DNA of 53,418 bases from RGIG5050 sp045636065 (GTDB lineage Bacteria > Verrucomicrobiota > Kiritimatiellia > RFP12 > UBA1067), in NCBI GenBank assembly GCA_045636065.1, contig JAZTWW010000034.1:1-53418 (forward strand). The letters are read 5' to 3'. Position numbers and translations under genes: made by a program. The number at the start of each line of letters is the position of its first letter. The stretch's first letter is position 1. The notes under the pieces were generated by a model that saw nothing but the letters and a program-made list of their open reading frames with translations, did not search any database and was not told where the DNA came from. Positions 49,448-53,418 of the stretch are shown here, one piece after another.

Positions 49448-51667
49448 TTACAGGAGATTGAGCGCGTCGACGTCGAGTGCGATCCGGACGGACTGCGGGG
49501 GCGGGCGCTCGGAGACGATCCAGCGGTAGGCGGATGTGATCGTAGAAGTCTTCTCCGCGCGAAGCGAGAGCTGCCACCTGTGCCACCCCTCAACCTCTTC
49601 GAGTGCCGCGGGCTGCGCCTCAGAGACCTTGAGCCACACGCCGGACGCCGCCTCCTTCGCGCCGGCCCAGTTCGCGAGGCTTTTCGCGTAGAGCGTGCAC
49701 CAGGCGCCGGCGAGCTTCGCGTCCCTGCTCTTGAAAAGGAGCGTCGCGAACCTGCACCATGGCGGGAACGGCCCCTCCTTGCGGGCCTTGAGCTCCGCCT
49801 CAGCGAAAGGCGCGTATCCGGCGCGCCCGGCCGCGGCCTTGACGGCGGGCGCATCCTTCTGGAAAGTCTGGATCACCACTTCGCCCGGCTTCTCCGCCCT
49901 TCCAGCGCGCCCGGCCACCTGCTGGAGCAGCTGGTAGGTGCGCTCGCTCGCGCGGAAGTCGGGAAGGTTGAGGGCCGTGTCTGCGTTGAGAACCCCGACG
50001 AGCGTTACGTTCGGGAAGTCGAGCCCCTTGGCGATCATCTGGGTGCCGAGGAGGATGTCCGCCTTGCCGGTGCGGAATATGGAAAGGATATCGTCGTGGC
50101 TAGCCTTGCGGCTTGTGGAGTCTGCGTCCATCCTAAGTATGCGCGCCTGGGGGAAGCATCTTGAAAGCGCGTCCTCGGCGCGCTGCGTGCCTATCCCGGA
50201 GAAGGAGAACTCCCTTGAATGGCACTCGGGGCACTCGTCGGGGAGATGCTCCCAGGCGCCGCAGATGTGGCACCTCAGGCACTGGTCGTGCCTGTGGTAG
50301 GTGTACGGAAGCCGCGCGTCCGAGCCGCTGCACCTGGGGCAGCTCGCCACCCAGCCGCACTTGGAGCACGTCCAGACGCGCGCGTACCCGCGCCTGTTGA
50401 GGAAGAGTATCGACTGCTCGCCGCGCGCGAGCCTCGCAGATATGGCATCGAGGAGCGTCTGCGAGAATATGGGCACGCGCCCGGTGCGCCGCATCTCGTC
50501 CTCCATGTCGACGAGCGTCACGGACGGAAGCTCGCGCCCTTCGACGCGCGATGGCATGAGCGCCACGGCGTACTTGCCGCGCCTTGCGTTGTACCACGTC
50601 TCAAGGCTCGGGGTGGCGCTGCCGAGGACGACGCGGCATCCCTCGAAGCGCGCGCGCATCACGGCGACGTCGCGCGCGTGGTAGCGCGGTGTCTCCTCCT
50701 GCTTGTAGCTCGTGTCGTGCTCCTCGTCGACGACTATGAGCCCCAGGTCCCTTACTGGCGCGAAGACAGCGCTTCTCGGCCCGACGACGACGCGCGCCTC
50801 GCCGGTCCTTATCCTGTGCCATTCATCGTACCGCTCGCCGTCGGAGAGCGCGCTGTGGAGGACGGCCACACGCGAGCCGAAGCGGCCTGCGAACCTGCTT
50901 ACCGTCTGCGGGGTAAGGGCGATCTCGGGAACGAGCACGATCGCGCCACGCCCCGCCTCAAGCTCGGCGGCGATGGCTTGGAGGTACACCTCGGTCTTGC
51001 CGCTTCCGGTGACGCCGAAAAGGAGAACGGGATCCTCGCTTCCGATAACCTTCGCGAGCGCCGCACGCTGCATGTCGTTGAGCTTCATCGGCCTCGTAGG
51101 GAGGATTCTGCGGCCGGCGAGCGGGTTGCGCCTTGCGGCGCGCTTCTCGATGGTTACGGCCCCCTTCTTTTCAAGGGCGCGTATCGTGGCCTCGCATGTC
51201 GAGAACTCCTTGACCACCTGCGACATCCATCCGCCGCCGACGCGCGAAAGCTCGCACACGAGCTCCTGCTGGCGTTTTGTGAGGCCTGCGGGCATCTCGG
51301 GGGCGCTCTCAACGTAAAGAAGCTCCTTAGCGCGGGCGGACGGCTTGAGGACGGCAGCGGGCACGGCAGCCTTGAGGCATGTTTCAATCGGCGCGGCCGT
51401 GTACTGCGCGATCCACTTCACTAGCTTGAGGACCGGCGGCGAGAAGAACGGGCATTCGTCCTCTATTGATATCACTCTTCTGATCTTCGAGGGTGGCACG
51501 CCTTCTGGGGGCGCATCCTCTATCGCCATCGCGAAGGCGCGCGCCTCCCTGCCAGAAAAGGGAACGCGGAGAAGCTGCCCCACTTTCAGCCTCTCCGCGA
51601 TCTCGGCCGGAACCAGGTACGAGAACGTCCTGTCCAGCGCAAGGTCGATTGCTACGAGTACGTACAC
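49448..51667 (-). CDS. priA: Primosomal helicase PriA
   Basis: 739 aa from GTG (MYVLVAIDLALDRTFSYLVP), directly after the TAA of the pseudopilin gene (TAAGTG). N-terminal 3'-DNA-end-binding domain (about 1-100), winged helix, then the helicase: Walker A LFGVTGSGKTEVYLQAI (about 217), VLVPEIALTPQ, VVDEEHDTSYKQEETPRYHA (about 311), LGSATPSLETW. Zinc cluster (about 440-495) with CSKCGWVASCPRC, CHICG and CPECHS. Then GTQMIAKGLDFPNVTLVGVL and QVAGRAGRAEKPGEV. It reloads the replisome at stalled forks by recruiting the helicase loader and DnaB. All motifs look intact. SD is weak, so translation may depend on coupling. Confidence 0.96.
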   Translation of the reverse strand: MYVLVAIDLALDRTFSYLVPAEIAERLKVGQLLRVPFSGREARAFAMAIEDAPPEGVPPSKIRRVISIEDECPFFSPPVLKLVKWIAQYTAAPIETCLKAAVPAAVLKPSARAKELLYVESAPEMPAGLTKRQQELVCELSRVGGGWMSQVVKEFSTCEATIRALEKKGAVTIEKRAARRNPLAGRRILPTRPMKLNDMQRAALAKVIGSEDPVLLFGVTGSGKTEVYLQAIAAELEAGRGAIVLVPEIALTPQTVSRFAGRFGSRVAVLHSALSDGERYDEWHRIRTGEARVVVGPRSAVFAPVRDLGLIVVDEEHDTSYKQEETPRYHARDVAVMRARFEGCRVVLGSATPSLETWYNARRGKYAVALMPSRVEGRELPSVTLVDMEDEMRRTGRVPIFSQTLLDAISARLARGEQSILFLNRRGYARVWTCSKCGWVASCPRCSGSDARLPYTYHRHDQCLRCHICGAWEHLPDECPECHSREFSFSGIGTQRAEDALSRCFPQARILRMDADSTSRKASHDDILSIFRTGKADILLGTQMIAKGLDFPNVTLVGVLNADTALNLPDFRASERTYQLLQQVAGRAGRAEKPGEVVIQTFQKDAPAVKAAAGRAGYAPFAEAELKARKEGPFPPWCRFATLLFKSRDAKLAGAWCTLYAKSLANWAGAKEAASGVWLKVSEAQPAALEEVEGWHRWQLSLRAEKTSTITSAYRWIVSERPPPQSVRIALDVDALNLL

Positions 51668-52432
51668 TTAGTTCGTCTTAGGCGTTTCCTTGCCGCCGGG
51701 GATGAGGTACGTCATGGGATTATCGGCGCCTTCATCGACCTGGGTGAACGTGCGCGTATAAATGACCGAGTAGACCATTTCGCGGGAGTTCTCGATCTTC
51801 TTCGTGGCGCCGCCCTTGGTGACGATGATCGCACCCTGGTCGCCGAACGGCGTATCGAACTTGGCGCTGCCGGCGGTGCCGATGCCGATCGTGTCGGTGG
51901 AGGTGCTCGTGTAGGCGCTCCTCAGCTGGCCGCAGTTCACGTTGCGCGTGACGATGAGCGGAAGGAAGTCAGGCGCGGAGCTGGGCATATCCTTGGCGAT
52001 GGACCAGATCAGGTTGTCCTTCTTGAGCTTCTGGCCGCTCCTCGGGCCGTTGACGCCGAAGCCCCAGAGAACGCTCATCTCGAAGCCCTTGTCGCAGTAG
52101 GGCCTCCAGTTGCTGCCGTTGATGTTGGACATGTCGAAGAACTCGTTGAAGTAGTCTTCGCTGGTGTTGGGATCCTTTTCGGAGATGTCGTCTCCACCTG
52201 CGGATTCGGAATCCTTGCTCACGGGATAGACGCCGCCGAGGTTGAGGGCTTCGCGGTTCATCGACACGCGCCTCAGCTCATCTGCGAGCTTCTTGCCGTT
52301 CGCGGCGCAGGCCGTGAGGTTGGAGCTCCTGATGGCGCCGGAGATGGCCGGGAACAGGGCTGCCATAAGAACGCCGAGAATGCCGATGACGACCAGCAGC
52401 TCAACGAGTGTGAATCCTTCTCTCTTCTTCAT
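51668..52432 (-). CDS. Type II secretion/type IV pilin-like pseudopilin (prepilin N-methylation domain)
   Basis: 254 aa. Prepilin leader and helix KKREGFTLVELLVVIGILGV: cleavage after Gly, N-methylated Phe, Glu at +5. The mature globular part has RSSNLTACAANGKKLADELR (a short alpha spine), Ser/Thr-rich loops and a C-terminal YSVIYTRTFTQVDEG strand. Proteins with this N-terminus are numerous in PVC bacteria and may be pilins, pseudopilins or surface proteins; the globular part is not assigned. SD AAGGAGG 9 nt before the ATG, strong promoter at 52469-52497. Immediately followed by priA. Confidence 0.9.
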   Translation of the reverse strand: MKKREGFTLVELLVVIGILGVLMAALFPAISGAIRSSNLTACAANGKKLADELRRVSMNREALNLGGVYPVSKDSESAGGDDISEKDPNTSEDYFNEFFDMSNINGSNWRPYCDKGFEMSVLWGFGVNGPRSGQKLKKDNLIWSIAKDMPSSAPDFLPLIVTRNVNCGQLRSAYTSTSTDTIGIGTAGSAKFDTPFGDQGAIIVTKGGATKKIENSREMVYSVIYTRTFTQVDEGADNPMTYLIPGGKETPKTN

Positions 52433-52468
52433 CGTCTAAAGCCTCCTTGGAATGATTTTGATGCGTAT

Positions 52469-52497
52469 ATTATCTCATAATTCACATCCTTTTGCAA
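52469..52497 (-). promoter_or_regulatory. Promoter of the pseudopilin-priA unit
   Basis: -35 TTGCAA (52492-52497), 17-bp spacer, -10 GATAAT (52469-52474); leader about 30 nt with SD AAGGAGG. Confidence 0.75.
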
Positions 52498-52980
52498 TCA
52501 CTTTTTTTCTGAAAATGCCACCGCCCCACCTCCCGAGGGACCTGGGGACTGTCCCCAATCTATCCCCGGCCCCCTTTAGCTCCATGGGGACTGTCCCCAA
52601 TATGCGCTCAACTGGCTTATATGCGCCATTTTATGCCAAAATATCTTGTAATCATGCGCTGGTTATGCAATCTGACCACTTGCCCCGACATCGAATAATG
52701 GCCTACTCCATCACTTTTTGGCGAAAGACATTCTGCGAGGCCACGCAATCTAAAGCAAATGCTTTAAATCCAAGCCACCTAATATCAATTTGACATTAAA
52801 ACTGCTGCCTCAAGGCATAATCCACCTGACCACCGCCTATAAAGGCTGCGATCAATCACTTCAACCGACTTCGATATTGCCCTTACACCACTCTCAGATT
52901 GAGCTTGGCACAAGAATGCATCATGCCTATGCGGGACAACACCTCACGCCAGCTCAATATATGGGGCCGCCTCAAGGCAG
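52498..52980. other. Intergenic region with palindromic repeats
   Basis: No gene. It holds two GGGGACTGTCCCC palindromes (52544-52556, 52586-52598), two GCCTCAAGGC-type motifs (near 52806 and 52973) and AT-rich sequence. Confidence 0.5.
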
Positions 52981-53325
52981 TCAAGCCGTAGCATCGCTAT
53001 GCATGGCGCTGGCCTTCCTGTGCCCGTGCGAGGCGTATATCCCTGGTGCCACCTCGTGTGGCTTCGCGCGCCTGGACATGCAAGCGCCAGCAAACTTCGC
53101 TATCATCCCCTTAACGAACTCAATGCTCCCGAACACCACCCCTTCCGTAATCTGCGGGCAGACTTTGCGCCAAAGCTCATAAGCTGACCTTCTGCCCTCA
53201 ACCATATCCGGCCGCCCAGACTGGGGACTGTCCCAAGTTGATGCACGGTCTTGGGGACTGTCCCCAAAAACGGCGGGCGCAAGCAGGCGATCAATCGCGG
53301 GCGCGGGGGATTGGGGACTGTCCCC
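52544..53325. repeat. Cluster of GGGGACTGTCCCC palindromes
   Basis: Copies at 52544-52556, 52586-52598, 53223-53234 (one base short), 53253-53265 and 53313-53325. A related GGGGACAGTCCC lies at 48921-48932. Most are followed by AA or AG. The last three lie in one coding frame and give (G/W)DSPQ in the protein below. Such palindromes behave like REP elements mobilised by RAYT-type transposases. Confidence 0.85.
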
Positions 53326-53418
53326 AGTTGATGCGGGGATGCTGGTGGCGAAGAGGTTCGAGGTGTCCTGGCGGAGGAACTTGAGCGAGCGGCGGAGGAT
53401 GCAGTCCTGCGCGAAGGC
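52981..53418 (-). CDS. C-terminal part of a probable REP-associated (IS200-like) transposase, runs off right edge
   Basis: An open frame enters from the right edge in phase and continues 145 codons to the stop; the internal ATG at 53205 is not the true start. The first part (QDCILRRSLKFLRQDTSNLF) is followed by three DSPQ motifs from palindromes. Then come YELWRKVCPQITEGVVFGSI EFVKGMIAKFAG and a KPHEVAPGIYASHGHRKA tail. The TEGVVFGSIEFV block resembles the C-terminal helix region of RAYT (TnpA-REP) proteins. The catalytic HUH domain would lie outside the window, so the call is moderate. The palindromes around it support the link. Confidence 0.5.
   Translation of the reverse strand, partial: AFAQDCILRRSLKFLRQDTSNLFATSIPASTGDSPQSPAPAIDRLLAPAVFGDSPQDRASTWDSPQSGRPDMVEGRRSAYELWRKVCPQITEGVVFGSIEFVKGMIAKFAGACMSRRAKPHEVAPGIYASHGHRKASAMHSDATA

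Overview
The window reads as a chromosome segment of a Gram-negative, probably anaerobic member of the PVC superphylum, most like Kiritimatiellota/Lentisphaerota relatives from gut or sediment. This is an inference. It rests on waaA (Kdo transferase, hence lipid A), a pseudopilin of the kind abundant in that group, a giant thrombospondin-type-3 protein with a small secreted partner, a Na+-pumping decarboxylase operon and an NSS Na+ symporter. No rRNA gene is present, so taxonomy stays open. Most genes lie on the minus strand; only dnaB, purM, tRNA-Glu and an edge fragment are on the plus strand.

Layout. 1-500 holds gene debris. 529-10165 is a minus-strand cassette: YunG-like protein, a 102-aa protein, a four-helix-bundle protein, a 38-aa ORF, a 2437-aa TSP3/hydrolase protein and a 344-aa secreted protein, with several stop/start overlaps and invasive GTTCCCC heptamer repeats in the small ORFs. 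10231-11607 has an ABM-fold protein and a nitroreductase-SnoaL fusion. 11633-22149 is a type I restriction-modification island driven from one clear promoter: xre, hsdM, fic, hsdS, two half hsdS genes, a tyrosine recombinase, hsdR, then a DUF1016 nuclease gene with an internal deletion and a frameshifted small gene. 22253-22897 is a dead DUF4143 ATPase.

23309-46817 is mostly housekeeping: tRNA-Val; hslO-waaA; a P1B metal ATPase; dnaB; the series tRNA-Arg, proS, nfeD, NSS transporter, lipoprotein, obg, GT2; a permease-histidine kinase-receiver fusion (35773-38643); the oadG-oadA-oadB decarboxylase operon; purM; tRNA-Glu; and guaA with a TMEM43-family gene. The oad operon, the NSS symporter and possibly the APC-kinase point to an energy and nutrient economy that uses Na+ and amino acids. 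46818-49447 is a gene-poor, partly AT-rich stretch with one unknown secreted protein and two roughly 180-nt fold-back elements. 49448-52497 holds a pseudopilin and priA. The right end is a field of GGGGACTGTCCCC palindromes running into a partial RAYT-like transposase ORF.

Promoters are unusually legible: eleven have a -35 of TTG type, a spacer of exactly 17 bp, usually ending TTTTGG or TTTG, and a TANNAT-type -10. For guaA, dnaB and the permease-kinase the -10 lies so close to the ATG that the transcripts are predicted to be leaderless or nearly so.
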